From: Paludibacterium purpuratum
GTDB taxonomy: Bacteria > Pseudomonadota > Gammaproteobacteria > Burkholderiales > Chromobacteriaceae
Assembly: GCF_004363805.1 (NCBI RefSeq)
Contig: NZ_SNZP01000013.1
Coordinates: 62,001 to 126,000, forward strand
DNA length: 64,000 nt
Direction of reading: 5' to 3'
Shown: positions 9,144 to 22,506 of the stretch, in pieces
Layout of the letters: each line of letters opens with the position of its first letter
Position numbering within the stretch: position 1 is the stretch's first letter
Notes under the pieces: model-generated
What the model was told of the DNA's origin: nothing
Seen by the model: only the letters and a program-made list of their open reading frames with translations
Databases searched by the model: none
Made by a program: the position numbers and the translations under genes

Positions 9144-9542
9144 ATGCGTTTACGCCCTTACCAACCAGGCGAAGAACCCAAGCTATGGGATCTTTACCTG
9201 CGGCTCGGCAAGACCGGGCAAAGCCGGCAGCAATGGTTGACGCGCCTGCAGTGCAGCATACCGTTCGTGGTCGAGTATGACCGGCAGGTCATCGGCTATG
9301 CCAATCTCGACAATGATGGCGTCATCGATCATTTCTTCGTGCGGGAAAACTGGCAGGGCAGGGGCGTCGGCACCCTGCTCATGGAAAAGATGCATAAGCA
9401 GGCTGCCAATCAGCGTCTCTCGGTGCTGACCGCGCTGGTGTGCCGCGAGTCGCAATCGTTCTTCGCCCGCTGGGGCTTTGTGCTCGAACCGGGCCAAGCG
9501 GTCGGCGCCGACAACGCCTTCATGCGCAAGAATCTGCGCTAA
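9144..9542 (+). CDS. GNAT-family N-acetyltransferase
   Basis: 132 residues, start supported by AAGGAA eight bases upstream. The acetyl-CoA motif reads IDHFFVRENWQGRGVGTLLMEKMHKQA (R/Q-x-x-G-x-G at about residues 71-76), and the C-terminal half has the conserved FFARWGFVLEPG turn followed by MRKNL. It resembles small single-domain acetyltransferases of the YhhY/ElaA size class; the substrate is unknown. It is a single gene, convergent with the next LysR gene. Confidence 0.85.
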   Translation: MRLRPYQPGEEPKLWDLYLRLGKTGQSRQQWLTRLQCSIPFVVEYDRQVIGYANLDNDGVIDHFFVRENWQGRGVGTLLMEKMHKQAANQRLSVLTALVCRESQSFFARWGFVLEPGQAVGADNAFMRKNLR

Positions 9543-9555
9543 GCTTTCACGGCAA

Positions 9556-10512
9556 TCATTCTTCCCCGCGGTCGGACGACGCGCCCCAAGCGCCTTCCGC
9601 CGCGACTTTGTCCATTAGATCCCGCATCAATGCACGCAGCCAGGCCAGTCCTGGCTCGCGATCTCGTACCGGATGCCAGACACAATTGAGGTGATAGCCC
9701 GGCAGTACCGCCGGCAGTGCGAGCAGCCGCAACGGCCAGAAGCCCGCCATCATCGACGCCACCCGGCGCGGCAGGATGAACAGGTGATCCGACTGGCTGA
9801 CGATAGCCGCCGCCGACATATAGCTCTGGCTATTGACCGCGATGCTTCGCGACAAGCCGCGTTCGGCCAGGAAGCTGTCGAGCGCCGAACCGGACTTGCC
9901 AAGCGGCGAATGGAACACATGCGGCAGCAGAATGAGTTGATCGAGCGACAGCGCTTCGCCCGCCAGCGGGTGCCCTGCGCGCAGCAGGCCAGCCAACGGT
10001 TCGGTGAGCCAGGTCTCGCGGTGTAGATAGGCCGGGATCTGCATGTCTTCATCGAACCCCAGCACCAGATCGATTTCTCCATTGGATAAGGCATCCTCCG
10101 GCACTTGCTCGCGCAGGATCTGAATGTCGATGTGCACGCCGGGCGCTGCGTTGGCGAGATGGTGCACCAATGGCGGGATCAGCACGCATTCGACGAAATC
10201 GGTGGTGCTGATGGTGAACCGGCGTTGCGATGTGCGTGGGTCAAAGGCCTCGGGCTGATTCAAATGCGTTTCCAACTGGCTGAGCATCTGATGGACGCCG
10301 CGTTGCAGGTAGAGCGCGCGTTCGGTCGGCTGCATGCCCTGCGGTGTGCGCACCAGCAGTGGATCGTCGAAGGTGGCGCGCAGTCGGTTCAGGGCGTGGC
10401 TCATCGCCGGCTGGCTGATGAACAGCCGATCCGCTGCGCGGGTCACGCTCTTCAGACCGACCAGCGCATCCAGTGCCAGCAGTAGGTTCAGGTCAATCTG
10501 GTGTAATTTCAT
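9556..10512 (-). CDS. LysR-family regulator, probably of the aguBA genes
   Basis: 318 residues from MKLHQIDLNLLLALDALVGL (ATG at 10512); the ORF extends 15 codons further upstream, but this start matches the family. The NodD/LinR-like N-terminus contains HTH SVTRAADRLFISQPAMSHALNRLRATFDDPLLVRTPQGM. The effector-binding domain follows, with FTISTTDFVECVLIPPLVHHLA and a FGFDEDMQIPAYLHRETWL-type cleft region. It is divergent from aguB with a 102-bp shared intergenic region holding a dyad. Control of agmatine use is inferred from this position. Confidence 0.9.
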   Translation of the reverse strand: MKLHQIDLNLLLALDALVGLKSVTRAADRLFISQPAMSHALNRLRATFDDPLLVRTPQGMQPTERALYLQRGVHQMLSQLETHLNQPEAFDPRTSQRRFTISTTDFVECVLIPPLVHHLANAAPGVHIDIQILREQVPEDALSNGEIDLVLGFDEDMQIPAYLHRETWLTEPLAGLLRAGHPLAGEALSLDQLILLPHVFHSPLGKSGSALDSFLAERGLSRSIAVNSQSYMSAAAIVSQSDHLFILPRRVASMMAGFWPLRLLALPAVLPGYHLNCVWHPVRDREPGLAWLRALMRDLMDKVAAEGAWGASSDRGEE

Positions 10513-10543
10513 ATTCGTGCCATGGATGGTTGTATTTGTATTA

Positions 10544-10560
10544 TTCATTTGTTGCATGAA
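10544..10560. promoter_or_regulatory. LysR-type dyad between the LysR gene and aguB
   Basis: TTCAT-N7-ATGAA (10544-10560) is a 17-bp inverted repeat that contains a T-N11-A core, the typical LysR box, placed about 55 bp before the aguB start. Function is inferred only from position and shape. Confidence 0.4.
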
Positions 10561-10614
10561 AGGTCAATGCCTAGACTGGCGGCATCACTACCGATCAACG
10601 CAAGGAGCCTAGTC

Positions 10615-11505
10615 ATGGCAAGAATCGTCACTGTCGCAGCCACCCAGATGGCTTGTAGCTGGGATAGCGCCGGCAATATCGCCCGCGCGGAGAAACTGGT
10701 CCGCGAAGCCGCCGCCCGCGGTGCGCAGATCATCCTGCTGCAAGAGCTGTTCGAAGCACCCTATTTTTGCATCGAGCAAAACCCGCAGCATTTCGATCTG
10801 GCCACCTCGGTGGAGGAAAGTCCGCTGATCGCGCACTTCAGCGCCTTGGCACGCGAACTGCAGGTGGTGCTGCCGATCAGCTGGTTCGAACGCGGCCAGA
10901 CCGCTTTCTACAATTCGCTGGTGGTGATCGATGCCGATGGGGGCGTGTTGGACACCTATCGCAAGACGCATATTCCCAATGGGCCGGCCTACCAGGAAAA
11001 GCAATACTTCACCCCGGGGGATACCGGTTTCAAGGTGTGGGATACCCGCTATGCCCGCATCGGCGTCGGTATCTGCTGGGATCAGTGGTTCCCTGAGACC
11101 GCACGCTCGCTGGCGCTGATGGGGGCCGAACTGATCTTCTTCCCCACGGCTATCGGCAGCGAGCCGGACTACCCGGAAATCGACAGCCAGCCGCACTGGA
11201 CGCGTGTGCAACAGGGCCATGCCGGTGCCAATCTGGTGCCAGTCATTGCCTCCAACCGCATCGGCACCGAGGCCAGCGTACTGCATCCGGACTACCAGAT
11301 GACCTTTTACGGCACGTCGTTCATCGCCGACGAGACCGGCGCATTGGTCTGCCAAGCCGACAAGACCAGCGAAAGCGTACTTGTGCACGCCTTCGATTTG
11401 GATGCGGTCAAGCGACGTCGCGTCGCCTGGGGTGTTTTCCGCGACCGTCGGCCGCAGATGTACGATGTACTGGCAACCTCCGATGGTCGGCATCGGGCGA
11501 AATAA
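10615..11505 (+). CDS. aguB: N-carbamoylputrescine amidase
   Basis: 296 residues of the nitrilase superfamily. The catalytic triad is visible as E44 ([11 protein letters not shown]), K117 (YRKTHIP) and C154 ([12 protein letters not shown]). The text [21 protein letters not shown] and the C-terminal [17 protein letters not shown] are typical of N-carbamoylputrescine amidases. It hydrolyses N-carbamoylputrescine to putrescine, CO2 and ammonia. AAGGAG at 10602-10607 fixes the start, so the ORF extension back to 10522 is rejected. aguA starts 10 nt later, giving a two-step agmatine-to-putrescine operon. Confidence 0.95.
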   Translation: MARIVTVAATQMACSWDSAGNIARAEKLVREAAARGAQIILLQELFEAPYFCIEQNPQHFDLATSVEESPLIAHFSALARELQVVLPISWFERGQTAFYNSLVVIDADGGVLDTYRKTHIPNGPAYQEKQYFTPGDTGFKVWDTRYARIGVGICWDQWFPETARSLALMGAELIFFPTAIGSEPDYPEIDSQPHWTRVQQGHAGANLVPVIASNRIGTEASVLHPDYQMTFYGTSFIADETGALVCQADKTSESVLVHAFDLDAVKRRRVAWGVFRDRRPQMYDVLATSDGRHRAK

Positions 11506-11515
11506 GGAGAACGTC

Positions 11516-12598
11516 ATGGATGCATTGCACTCGCCGTCGGCGGACGGCTACCACATGCCTGCCGAATGGGCGCCGCAACAGGCTGTCTGGATGCTCTGGC
11601 CCTATCGCGCCGACAACTGGCGCGAAGGTGGCCGCTTTGCCCAGCCGGTGTTCGCCGCCGTGGCCCACGCCATCGCCGCAGTCACGCCGGTGTTCATGGG
11701 TGTCCCGCCGGAGCATCTGGCGCAAGCGCGCGAAATCATGCCGTCCGAGGTGACGCTGGTGCCGTTGGCGAGCGACGACTGCTGGATGCGCGACACCGGG
11801 CCGACCGTGCTGGTCGGTCCTGCGGGCGCTCGGCGCGGCGTCGATTGGCAATTCAATGCCTGGGGCGGTCTGCAAGGCGGTTTGTACCATCCATGGGATC
11901 GCGACAGCGAGGTGGCGGGCCAGGTGCTGTCGAGCTTGGCGTTCGAGCGTTATGCGGCACCGCTGGTGCTGGAGGGCGGCTCGATCCACGTCGACGGCGA
12001 GGGCACTTTGCTGACCAGCGCCGAATGCCTGCTCAACGCCAACCGCAATCCGCAACTGAATCAGGGGCAGATCGAGGCGTTGCTTCGCGATTACCTGGGC
12101 GTCACGCACTTCATCTGGTTGCCGGAAGGCGTCTACATGGATGAAACCGATGGCCACATCGACAATATGTGCTGTTTCGCCCGCCCGGGCGAGGTCATCC
12201 TGCACTGGGTGGACGATGAAAACGACCCGCAGTATCCGCGCTCGCAGTCGGCCTACCAGGTTCTGTCGCAGGCGGTGGACGCCCGCGGTCGCCGGCTGAA
12301 GATTCATAAGATGGTGGCGCCGGGACCGTTGTACTACACCGAGGAGGAGGCCGCCGGCGTTGTCAGCGGCGACGCGGTGCCGCGTCCCGCGGGCGAGCGT
12401 ATGGCCGCGTCCTACGTCAACTTCCTGATCAGCAATGGGCGTGTGATCTTCCCCTTGCTGGATGCGGCCACCGACGAACAGGCGCGCGACCAATTGGCGG
12501 CGATTTTTCCGGATCATCAGGTCGTTGGCGTGCCGGCGCGCGAGATTTTGCTGGGCGGCGGCAATATCCACTGCATCACGCAGCAGATTCCCGCCTGA
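11516..12598 (+). CDS. aguA: Agmatine deiminase
   Basis: 360 residues of the peptidyl-arginine-deiminase-like fold. It converts agmatine to N-carbamoylputrescine plus ammonia. Landmarks are the N-terminal [26 protein letters not shown], the central [21 protein letters not shown] and [16 protein letters not shown] (active-site His), and C353 in [16 protein letters not shown], the nucleophile. TAAGGAG precedes the ATG at 11516; the ORF start at 11381 lies inside aguB. It is the second gene of the aguBA operon and ends at a hairpin (12658-12678). Confidence 0.95.
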   Translation: MDALHSPSADGYHMPAEWAPQQAVWMLWPYRADNWREGGRFAQPVFAAVAHAIAAVTPVFMGVPPEHLAQAREIMPSEVTLVPLASDDCWMRDTGPTVLVGPAGARRGVDWQFNAWGGLQGGLYHPWDRDSEVAGQVLSSLAFERYAAPLVLEGGSIHVDGEGTLLTSAECLLNANRNPQLNQGQIEALLRDYLGVTHFIWLPEGVYMDETDGHIDNMCCFARPGEVILHWVDDENDPQYPRSQSAYQVLSQAVDARGRRLKIHKMVAPGPLYYTEEEAAGVVSGDAVPRPAGERMAASYVNFLISNGRVIFPLLDAATDEQARDQLAAIFPDHQVVGVPAREILLGGGNIHCITQQIPA

Positions 12599-12657
12599 AC
12601 ATGGTCTGCCATCGAGGCGTCGCGCTGGTTTGCCGGCGTGGCGCCTTTTGCTTGGTG

Positions 12658-12678
12658 GGCGGGCTTTCCCCGCCTTTT
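12658..12678 (+). terminator. Probable terminator after aguA
   Basis: GGCGGG-CTTTC-CCCGCC (12658-12674) is followed by TTTT, 60 nt after the aguA stop. Confidence 0.7.
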
Positions 12679-12685
12679 ATCCAGT

Positions 12686-12750
12686 TGCGACAAGTTAATA
12701 AGAAGATGGTGATTTTGTGGTCTAGTCTTGATCTAGTGCAACTTGTCGCA
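12686..12750. promoter_or_regulatory. Widely spaced 11-bp inverted repeat upstream of amtB
   Basis: TGCGACAAGTT (12686-12696) and AACTTGTCGCA (12740-12750) are perfect reverse complements separated by 43 nt, 69 bp before the amtB start. They could be the arms of a leader RNA stem or a pair of operator half-sites. No convincing sigma-54 -24/-12 element was found. Confidence 0.4.
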
Positions 12751-12818
12751 TCAGGCCTTGATGCACGATGCGAGCACTATAAAAAGACCTAAAAATTCGT
12801 ATAAAAGGAAATCGATCC

Positions 12819-14063
12819 ATGACTACCCCAATCATGCCGATTAATGTCGGAAACACTGGTTTCATGTTGTTGTGTTCCAGCCTGGTGATGTTGATGACAC
12901 CGGGTCTGGCGTTCTTCTATGGCGGTCTGGTCGGCCGCAAAAACGTGCTGACCATCATGGCGCAGAGCTTTATGTCGCTGGGCTGGACCACGGTTCTGTG
13001 GTTTGCCTTCGGCTACTCGATGAGCTTTGGTCCGACCTGGCACGGCATCATCGGCGACCCCACTTACTATGCCTTCATGCGCGGCGTCACGCTGCACACC
13101 ATGTTCGGCGGTAACGATGCGGGCATTCCGTTGATCGTGCACGTGGCCTACCAGATGATGTTCGCCATCATCACCCCGGCACTGATCACCGGCGCCTTCG
13201 CCAACCGCGTGACCGTCAAGGCCTACTTCCTGTTCTTGACCGCCTGGCTGATCTTCGTCTACTTCCCGTTCGTCCATATGGTATGGAGCCCGAACGGTCT
13301 GTTGGCGCAGTGGGGCGTACTGGACTTCGCTGGCGGTATCGTGGTGCACAACACCGCCGGTTTCGCCGCCCTGGCTTCGATCCTGTATGTCGGTCGCCGT
13401 TCGTTCGTCGAGAACAAGCCGCACAACGTACCGTTGATCGCCCTGGGTACTGGTCTTTTGTGGTTCGGCTGGTACGGCTTTAACGCCGGCTCCGAACTGC
13501 GCGTCGACTACGTCACCTGCTCGGCCTTCCTGAATACCGACGTGGCCGCCTCGTTCGCCGGCACCACCTGGTTCTTCCTCGAGTGGTCGCATTCCAAGCA
13601 ACCGAAGCTGATCGGTCTGTTGACCGGTGCCGTTGCGGGCCTCGCTACCGTGACCCCGGCCGCCGGCTACATCTCGCTCGGCTCCGCCGCCACCATCGGC
13701 GTGATTGCCGCCGTAGTGTGCTACTTCGCCGTGATGATGAAGAATCGCCTGGGCTGGGACGATGCGCTCGACGTTTGGGGTGTGCACGGTGTCGGCGGTC
13801 TGCTCGGCACCATCCTGCTGGGCGTATTCGCCGACAAGGCGTGGAATGCCGCCGGCGCCAATGGCCTGCTGCTGGGCGATGCCTCGTTCCTGTGGAAGCA
13901 GGTCGTCGCCGCCGTGGTTTCGGGCATTTGGGCCTTTGTCTTCACCTACGGCATGCTGTGGGTGATCGATCGCTTTACGCCGGTGAAGGTAGATCCGAAG
14001 ACCCAGGAATCCGGTCTGGATGCTGCCTTGCATGGCGAAGAGGCCTATACCCAAGGGCTGTGA
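12819..14063 (+). CDS. amtB: Ammonium transporter (Amt family)
   Basis: 414 residues, an eleven-helix inner-membrane Amt/MEP channel for ammonium. The twin pore histidines are H177 (IVVHNTAGF) and H323 (DVWGVHGVGG), and FFYGGLVGRKNVL and FGWYGFNAGS are the family signatures. There is no cleavable signal peptide, unlike E. coli AmtB, and the short C-terminal tail (EESGLD-type, ending HGEEAYTQGL) is the usual GlnK contact region. No glnK gene lies upstream, which is unusual. AAAGGAA precedes the ATG, and a strong terminator follows at 14095. Confidence 0.95.
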   Translation: MTTPIMPINVGNTGFMLLCSSLVMLMTPGLAFFYGGLVGRKNVLTIMAQSFMSLGWTTVLWFAFGYSMSFGPTWHGIIGDPTYYAFMRGVTLHTMFGGNDAGIPLIVHVAYQMMFAIITPALITGAFANRVTVKAYFLFLTAWLIFVYFPFVHMVWSPNGLLAQWGVLDFAGGIVVHNTAGFAALASILYVGRRSFVENKPHNVPLIALGTGLLWFGWYGFNAGSELRVDYVTCSAFLNTDVAASFAGTTWFFLEWSHSKQPKLIGLLTGAVAGLATVTPAAGYISLGSAATIGVIAAVVCYFAVMMKNRLGWDDALDVWGVHGVGGLLGTILLGVFADKAWNAAGANGLLLGDASFLWKQVVAAVVSGIWAFVFTYGMLWVIDRFTPVKVDPKTQESGLDAALHGEEAYTQGL

Positions 14064-14094
14064 CCCGAGGGATACCTCTCTTTTCAAATTTTGT

Positions 14095-14126
14095 AAGCCG
14101 CGATGCGTTTCGCGGCTTCTTTTTTT
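14095..14126 (+). terminator. Intrinsic terminator of amtB
   Basis: AAGCCGCGA (14095-14103), loop TGCGTT, TCGCGGCTT (14110-14118), then C and seven T's. Confidence 0.92.
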
Positions 14127-14138
14127 GTTTGGATAACG

Positions 14139-14172
14139 AAAAAGCCGCCTCCACACAGTGGAGACGGCTTTT
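14139..14172 (-). terminator. Intrinsic terminator of aceA
   Basis: AAAAGCCGCCTCCAC (14140-14154) pairs with GTGGAGACGGCTTTT (14158-14172) through a 15-bp stem with one mismatch that is a G-U pair in the minus-strand RNA. It lies just past the aceA stop and its A/T arms supply the T-run. Confidence 0.85.
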
Positions 14173-14192
14173 GTTTTGCGAACCCGCGAAAA

Positions 14193-15473
14193 TCAGTGGA
14201 ACTGTTCTTCTTCCGTCGAGCCGGTCAGCGCGGTGGTGGACGATTGCCCGCCCTGAATGGTCTGGGTGACGGCGTCGAAGTAGCCGGTACCGACTTCGCG
14301 TTGATGCTTGACGGCGGTGAAGCCCTTCTCGGCGGCCGCGAATTCGTTCTGTTGCAGTTCGACGAAGGCGGTCATTTGCTGACGGGCATAGCCGTGGGCC
14401 AGGTTGAACATCGAGTAGTTCAGGCTGTGGAAGCCGGCGAGCGTGATGAACTGGAACTTGTAACCCATGGCGCCCAGTTCCTTCTGGAAACGGGCGATGG
14501 TGGCATCGTCCAGATTCTTCTTCCAGTTGAAGGACGGCGAGCAGTTATAGGCCAGGAGCTTGCCCGGGAATTGGGCATGGATCGCTTCGGCGAATTTGCG
14601 CGCGTACTCCAGATCCGGCTTGCCGGTTTCGCACCAGATCAGGTCGGCGTAAGGCGCATAGGCCAGACCGCGCGAGATGGCTTGCTCCAGGCCCGGCTTG
14701 GTACGGTAGAAACCCTCCACCGTGCGTTCGCCGGTGCAGAACGGACGGTCGCGCTCGTCGACGTCGGAGGTCAACAGATCGGCGGCTTCGGCATCGGTAC
14801 GCGCCACCAGAATCGTCGGCACGCCGTAGATGTCGGCGGCAAGGCGGGCGGCGACCAGCTTTTCGACGGCTTCGCGCGTCGGGACCAGTACCTTGCCCCC
14901 CATGTGACCACACTTCTTCACCGAGGCGAGTTGGTCTTCGAAGTGAACGCCGGCGGCACCCGCTTCGATCATGCTCTTCATCAGTTCGTGGGCATTGAGC
15001 ACACCGCCGAAGCCGGCTTCGGCGTCGGCTACGATCGGGGCGAAGAAGTCGATTTCATCGTTGCCCTCGGCGTGGTGCAGTTGGTCAGCGCGCTGGAAGG
15101 TGTTGTTGATGCGCTTGACCACCGCCGGTACCGAGTTGGCCGGATACAGCGACTGATCGGGGTACATTTCGCTGCCGAGGTTGGCATCGGCGGCGACCTG
15201 CCAGCCGGACAAGTAGATGGCCTTCAGACCCGCTTTGACCTGTTGCATGGCCTGATTGCCGGTCAAGGCGCCCAGTGCGTTGACGAACGGTTCCTCATTG
15301 ATCAAAGTCCACAGCTTCTCGGCGCCGCGACGGGCCAGGGTGTGTTCGATCAGTACCGTGCCGCGCAGTCGTTCGACGTCGGCGGCGCTGTAGCCCCGGG
15401 TGATGCCCTTCCAGCGTGGGTTCTGATCCCAGTCTTTTTGGATGGCAGCAATGCGTTGTTCGCGAGTAGTCAT
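14193..15473 (-). CDS. aceA: Isocitrate lyase
   Basis: 426 residues. It cleaves isocitrate to succinate and glyoxylate, the entry to the glyoxylate bypass. The catalytic signature KKCGHMGGK is present, with upstream [23 protein letters not shown] and ADAEAGFGG (Mg-binding). Downstream is the NCSPSFNW substrate loop. The length fits the shorter E. coli-type enzyme. It pairs functionally with aceB at 5910-7505. A 476-bp regulatory region lies upstream, and a terminator immediately follows. A long plus-strand ORF across this interval is a shadow. Confidence 0.97.
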   Translation of the reverse strand: MTTREQRIAAIQKDWDQNPRWKGITRGYSAADVERLRGTVLIEHTLARRGAEKLWTLINEEPFVNALGALTGNQAMQQVKAGLKAIYLSGWQVAADANLGSEMYPDQSLYPANSVPAVVKRINNTFQRADQLHHAEGNDEIDFFAPIVADAEAGFGGVLNAHELMKSMIEAGAAGVHFEDQLASVKKCGHMGGKVLVPTREAVEKLVAARLAADIYGVPTILVARTDAEAADLLTSDVDERDRPFCTGERTVEGFYRTKPGLEQAISRGLAYAPYADLIWCETGKPDLEYARKFAEAIHAQFPGKLLAYNCSPSFNWKKNLDDATIARFQKELGAMGYKFQFITLAGFHSLNYSMFNLAHGYARQQMTAFVELQQNEFAAAEKGFTAVKHQREVGTGYFDAVTQTIQGGQSSTTALTGSTEEEQFH

Positions 15474-15871
15474 ACGTTACCCTTCATCGATATGTTTCTT
15501 CCAAGTCGCCGGCAAGCGACTTCCCTCGTGGTGGCCACCGGTAGGGGATGCTTGACTTCGGTGGCTAAGCAGTCCGGGATCACCGGGGCCGTTCTCTCTT
15601 TGCGGCGGCCGTCGGTGGGTGGTGCGGCCGCTATAAAACGTCATATGACGTCCTTCTTGTGAGGCTATTTAAGCATAAATAATCTGCTTTGTGTGCGGCG
15701 CAGCACAAAAAAATCGTTTATTTTCAATTGCTAACAAATTTGACCGAAAACGAATATGTATTCGAATATTTGTTTTGCATTTTCGAACCTGAGAGGCCGA
15801 AAGCGAGCATTGCCGCTATTGCACTGCGCAATTGGCTTGGCGTGGAGAATTTGTGCCGGTTGCATCGCCAC
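15474..15871. promoter_or_regulatory. Long aceA/grpE intergenic region with palindromes
   Basis: No convincing gene occupies this divergent region. Three dyads stand out. ACGTCATATGACGT at 15638-15651 is a perfect 14-bp palindrome. CGAATATGTATTCG at 15751-15764 overlaps TATTCGAATA at 15759-15768. The AT-rich section (about 15660-15790) contrasts with the GC-rich flanks and probably holds the aceA promoter and operators. A 77-codon plus ORF at 15689-15922 has no start signal or family and is not called. Confidence 0.5.
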
Positions 15872-15902
15872 CCCCTTGAATTCGCCGCTAAAGACCCTAC
15901 TT
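15872..15902 (+). promoter_or_regulatory. Sigma-32 promoter for grpE-dnaK-dnaJ
   Basis: CCCCTTGAA (15872-15880), preceded by CCAC, closely matches the extended sigma-32 -35 element TCTCNCCCTTGAA. CCCTACTT (15895-15902) matches the -10 CCCCATNT moderately, with a 14-nt spacer. It lies 47 nt before the grpE start, and the downstream genes are classic sigma-32 targets. Confidence 0.72.
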
Positions 15903-15949
15903 TGCAAGAAGTTAACATTTAGTCACAGCCGTTCCATCGAGGATTTGCC

Positions 15950-16483
15950 ATGCAGGAAAAACCGGAAAACGTCGCCGCGGCAGCGGTGGACGCCGTCGAA
16001 ACGACCGATTCGCATACCGAAATCATCAGCGAAGCCAGCGCCGAAGAGCGCATCGGCGTTCTGGAGGCCGAACTGGCCCAGGTCAAGGATCAGTACCTGC
16101 GAAGCCTTGCGGATATGGAAAACCAGCGTCGCCGGCATCTCGACGAACTGACCAATACGCAGAAATACGCCATCAACAAGTTCGCCATGGAGCTTCTGAG
16201 CGTCAAGGATAGCCTCGAGATGGCGCTGGCCGATCAGAGCGGGCAATTCGACAACCTCAAATTCGGCGTCGATCTAACCCTCAAACAACTCGCCAGCGCG
16301 TTCGAGAAGGCACAGATCGAGGAGATCAATCCCTTGGGCCAAGCGCTTGATCCGCACAAGCACCAAGCGATCAGCAGCGAGGAGGCGGAAGTCGAAGCCA
16401 ATACCGTGCTGCGCGTGATGCAGAAGGGTTACGCCGTTGCCGATCGCCTGCTGCGTCCGGCCATGGTGGTGGTGGCGAAATAA
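15950..16483 (+). CDS. grpE: Nucleotide exchange factor GrpE
   Basis: 177 residues. A charged, disordered N-terminus (residues 1-40) precedes a long coiled-coil helix (ERIGVLEAELAQVKDQYLRSLADMENQRRRHLDE). The C-terminal beta wing then reads INPLGQALDPHKHQAISSEEAE...NTVLRVMQKGYAVADRLLRPAMVVVAK, the family signature. It is the dimeric cochaperone that releases ADP from DnaK. GAGG seven bases before the ATG fixes the start. It is first in grpE-dnaK-dnaJ, behind a sigma-32-like promoter. Confidence 0.97.
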   Translation: MQEKPENVAAAAVDAVETTDSHTEIISEASAEERIGVLEAELAQVKDQYLRSLADMENQRRRHLDELTNTQKYAINKFAMELLSVKDSLEMALADQSGQFDNLKFGVDLTLKQLASAFEKAQIEEINPLGQALDPHKHQAISSEEAEVEANTVLRVMQKGYAVADRLLRPAMVVVAK

Positions 16484-16507
16484 CCGACGGAAAGTGCTGG
16501 CGTGACC

Positions 16508-16535
16508 CTTGAAAAAGCGGACTTCGCCACGACTT
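16508..16535 (+). promoter_or_regulatory. Possible second sigma-32 promoter before dnaK
   Basis: CTTGAAA (16508-16514), in the context GACCCTTGAAA, is a full -35 match. The only -10 candidate is CCACGACTT (16527-16535) after 12 nt, which is weak. The 117-bp grpE-dnaK gap leaves room for an internal start. Confidence 0.35.
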
Positions 16536-16600
16536 GCAGAACATGATCAAGGAAGCCGACCGTTCAACGGGGTTTCCAACCGGATTAAAGGGAAGACAAT

Positions 16601-18517
<1,917 letters not shown>

Positions 18518-18543
18518 GCGGTAATCTGTCGTTTCAATGAATA

Positions 18544-18571
18544 CACAGAGCTCCCGCAAGGGGGCTCTGTG
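18544..18571 (+). promoter_or_regulatory. Stable hairpin over the dnaJ translation-initiation region
   Basis: CACAGAGCTCCC (18544-18555), loop GCAA, GGGGGCTCTGTG (18560-18571): a 12-bp stem with one U-G pair capped by a GNRA tetraloop. The only strong Shine-Dalgarno-like run (AAGGGGG) lies in the loop and right arm, and the first ATG follows two bases later. It could act as an attenuator, a processing site or a thermosensor of dnaJ translation. Confidence 0.6.
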
Positions 18572-18585
18572 CAATGGTCAAGCAT

Positions 18586-19716
18586 ATGTCAAAACGAGAT
18601 TACTACGAGGTACTGGGGGTCAACCGCGATGCTTCGGAAGAAGAGATCAAGAAGGCCTATCGCAAACTGGCGATGAAGTACCACCCGGACCGCAATCCGG
18701 ACAGCAAGGAAGCCGAAGACAAGTTCAAGCAAGGCAAGGAAGCCTACGAGATCTTGTCCGATAGCCAGAAGCGGGCGGCGTATGACCAGTTCGGTCATGC
18801 CGGCGTCGACCCGAATGCCGGCGCCGGCGGTTTCCGTGGCGGCGGCCAGGGCTTCGGCGACTTCTCCGATGCGTTCTCCGATATCTTCGGCGATATCTTC
18901 GGCGGCGGACGCGGTGGCGGTCGCTCCCAAGTTTTCCGTGGCGCCGACCTGCGCTACAACATGGAAATCACGCTGGAAGAAGCGGCCCGCGGTTGCGAGC
19001 GCCAGATTCGCATTCCGGCGCACGAGCATTGCGACACCTGTCACGGCAGCGGCGCCAAGCCGGGCACCCAGCCCAAGACCTGCGCCACCTGCGGCGGCCA
19101 CGGTCAAGTGCGCATGAGCCAAGGCTTTTTCTCGGTGCAGCAGACCTGCCCGACTTGCCACGGCAGCGGCAAGCAGATCACCGAACCGTGCCCGAAGTGC
19201 CACGGCGCCGGCCAGTTGAAGACCACCAAGACGCTCAACGTCAAGATCCCGGCCGGGGTCGACGAAGGCGACCGCATTCGCCTGGCGGGCGAGGGCGAGC
19301 CGGGCGAGAACGGCGGCCCCAACGGCGACTTGTATGTCGTCACGCACATCAAGCCGCACGCGGTATTCCAGCGCGAAGGCATGGATCTGCATTGCGAGAT
19401 GCCGATCAGTTTTGCCACGGCGGCGTTGGGCGGCGAAGTGGAAATCCCCACGCTCGACGGCATGGCCAAGGTCAAGATCGGCGGCGAAACCCAGAGCGGC
19501 CGGGTGTACCGTCTGCGCGGCAAGGGTATCAAGGCCGTACGCGGCAATACCTTCGGCGATCTGATGTGCCACGTAGTGGTGGAGACGCCGGTCAATCTGA
19601 CCGAACGGCAGAAGGAACTGCTGCGCGAATTCGAGGAAATCAGCCAGAGCGACACGGCGGTGCATAATCCGCGCGCCAAGTCGTTCATGGACAAGCTGAA
19701 GGATTTCTTCGCCTGA
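18586..19716 (+). CDS. dnaJ: Chaperone protein DnaJ (Hsp40)
   Basis: 376 residues from the family-typical start [12 protein letters not shown] at 18586; an in-frame ATG at 18574 would add MVKH. The J domain (residues 1-70) has HPD in [10 protein letters not shown] Gly/Phe-rich linker follows ([20 protein letters not shown]). Four zinc-finger repeats come next ([32 protein letters not shown]), then the C-terminal peptide-binding and dimerisation domains. It stimulates DnaK ATPase and presents substrates. A hairpin occupies the region before the start, and a terminator follows at 19752. Confidence 0.97.
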   Translation: MSKRDYYEVLGVNRDASEEEIKKAYRKLAMKYHPDRNPDSKEAEDKFKQGKEAYEILSDSQKRAAYDQFGHAGVDPNAGAGGFRGGGQGFGDFSDAFSDIFGDIFGGGRGGGRSQVFRGADLRYNMEITLEEAARGCERQIRIPAHEHCDTCHGSGAKPGTQPKTCATCGGHGQVRMSQGFFSVQQTCPTCHGSGKQITEPCPKCHGAGQLKTTKTLNVKIPAGVDEGDRIRLAGEGEPGENGGPNGDLYVVTHIKPHAVFQREGMDLHCEMPISFATAALGGEVEIPTLDGMAKVKIGGETQSGRVYRLRGKGIKAVRGNTFGDLMCHVVVETPVNLTERQKELLREFEEISQSDTAVHNPRAKSFMDKLKDFFA

Positions 19717-19751
19717 CCCTGCGCGACGACAGCGTTTGAGTGTCATGACAG

Positions 19752-19784
19752 AACCCGTCGCCGGTTACCGGCACGGGTTTTTTT
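19752..19784 (+). terminator. Intrinsic terminator of the grpE-dnaK-dnaJ unit
   Basis: AACCCGT-C-GCCGG, loop TTA, CCGGC-ACGGGTT forms a 12-bp stem with one bulged base, followed by seven T's (19778-19784), 35 nt after the dnaJ stop. Confidence 0.9.
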
Positions 19785-19901
19785 ATTACTTGTGCCGCAC
19801 GTTGCGCATCGTGCCGCGCCTTGTGGCTATATCGGCGAAAACTGATGCACTACCACGCAATCGGCGTACAATAGCTTTGTCATTATTTAATCTGTGGAAT
19901 A

Positions 19902-21100
<1,199 letters not shown>

Positions 21101-21225
21101 CGGATGAATTTTATGCGGCACAGCGGCAGCCTTTTTCGGTTGGGAACAGTCGAACGACAGCGTGCGGCAAGAAGCGCGCATGAGCGGCCGCGTGCCTTTC
21201 TTCCCTCAAATCATGAGTCAATGCG

Positions 21226-22425
<1,200 letters not shown>

Positions 22426-22506
22426 TCTATGGCGCAATCGCTGGCGATTGCGCCGTTTCGACAGACACAACCGATGCGGCTCGACCCGCGTCAGGGAGAC
22501 ATAACA

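Noticed and set aside
12599-12818. Sigma-54 promoter for amtB
   Set aside because: Only a loose TGCACGATGC resemblance; the -24/-12 GG and GC dinucleotides at correct spacing are not present.
14103-15662. 519-codon plus-strand ORF across aceA
   Set aside because: Antisense of isocitrate lyase; it starts in the amtB terminator and carries no motif.
15689-15922. Small ORF between aceA and grpE as a gene
   Set aside because: No start signal, no family, and it overlaps the sigma-32 promoter of grpE.
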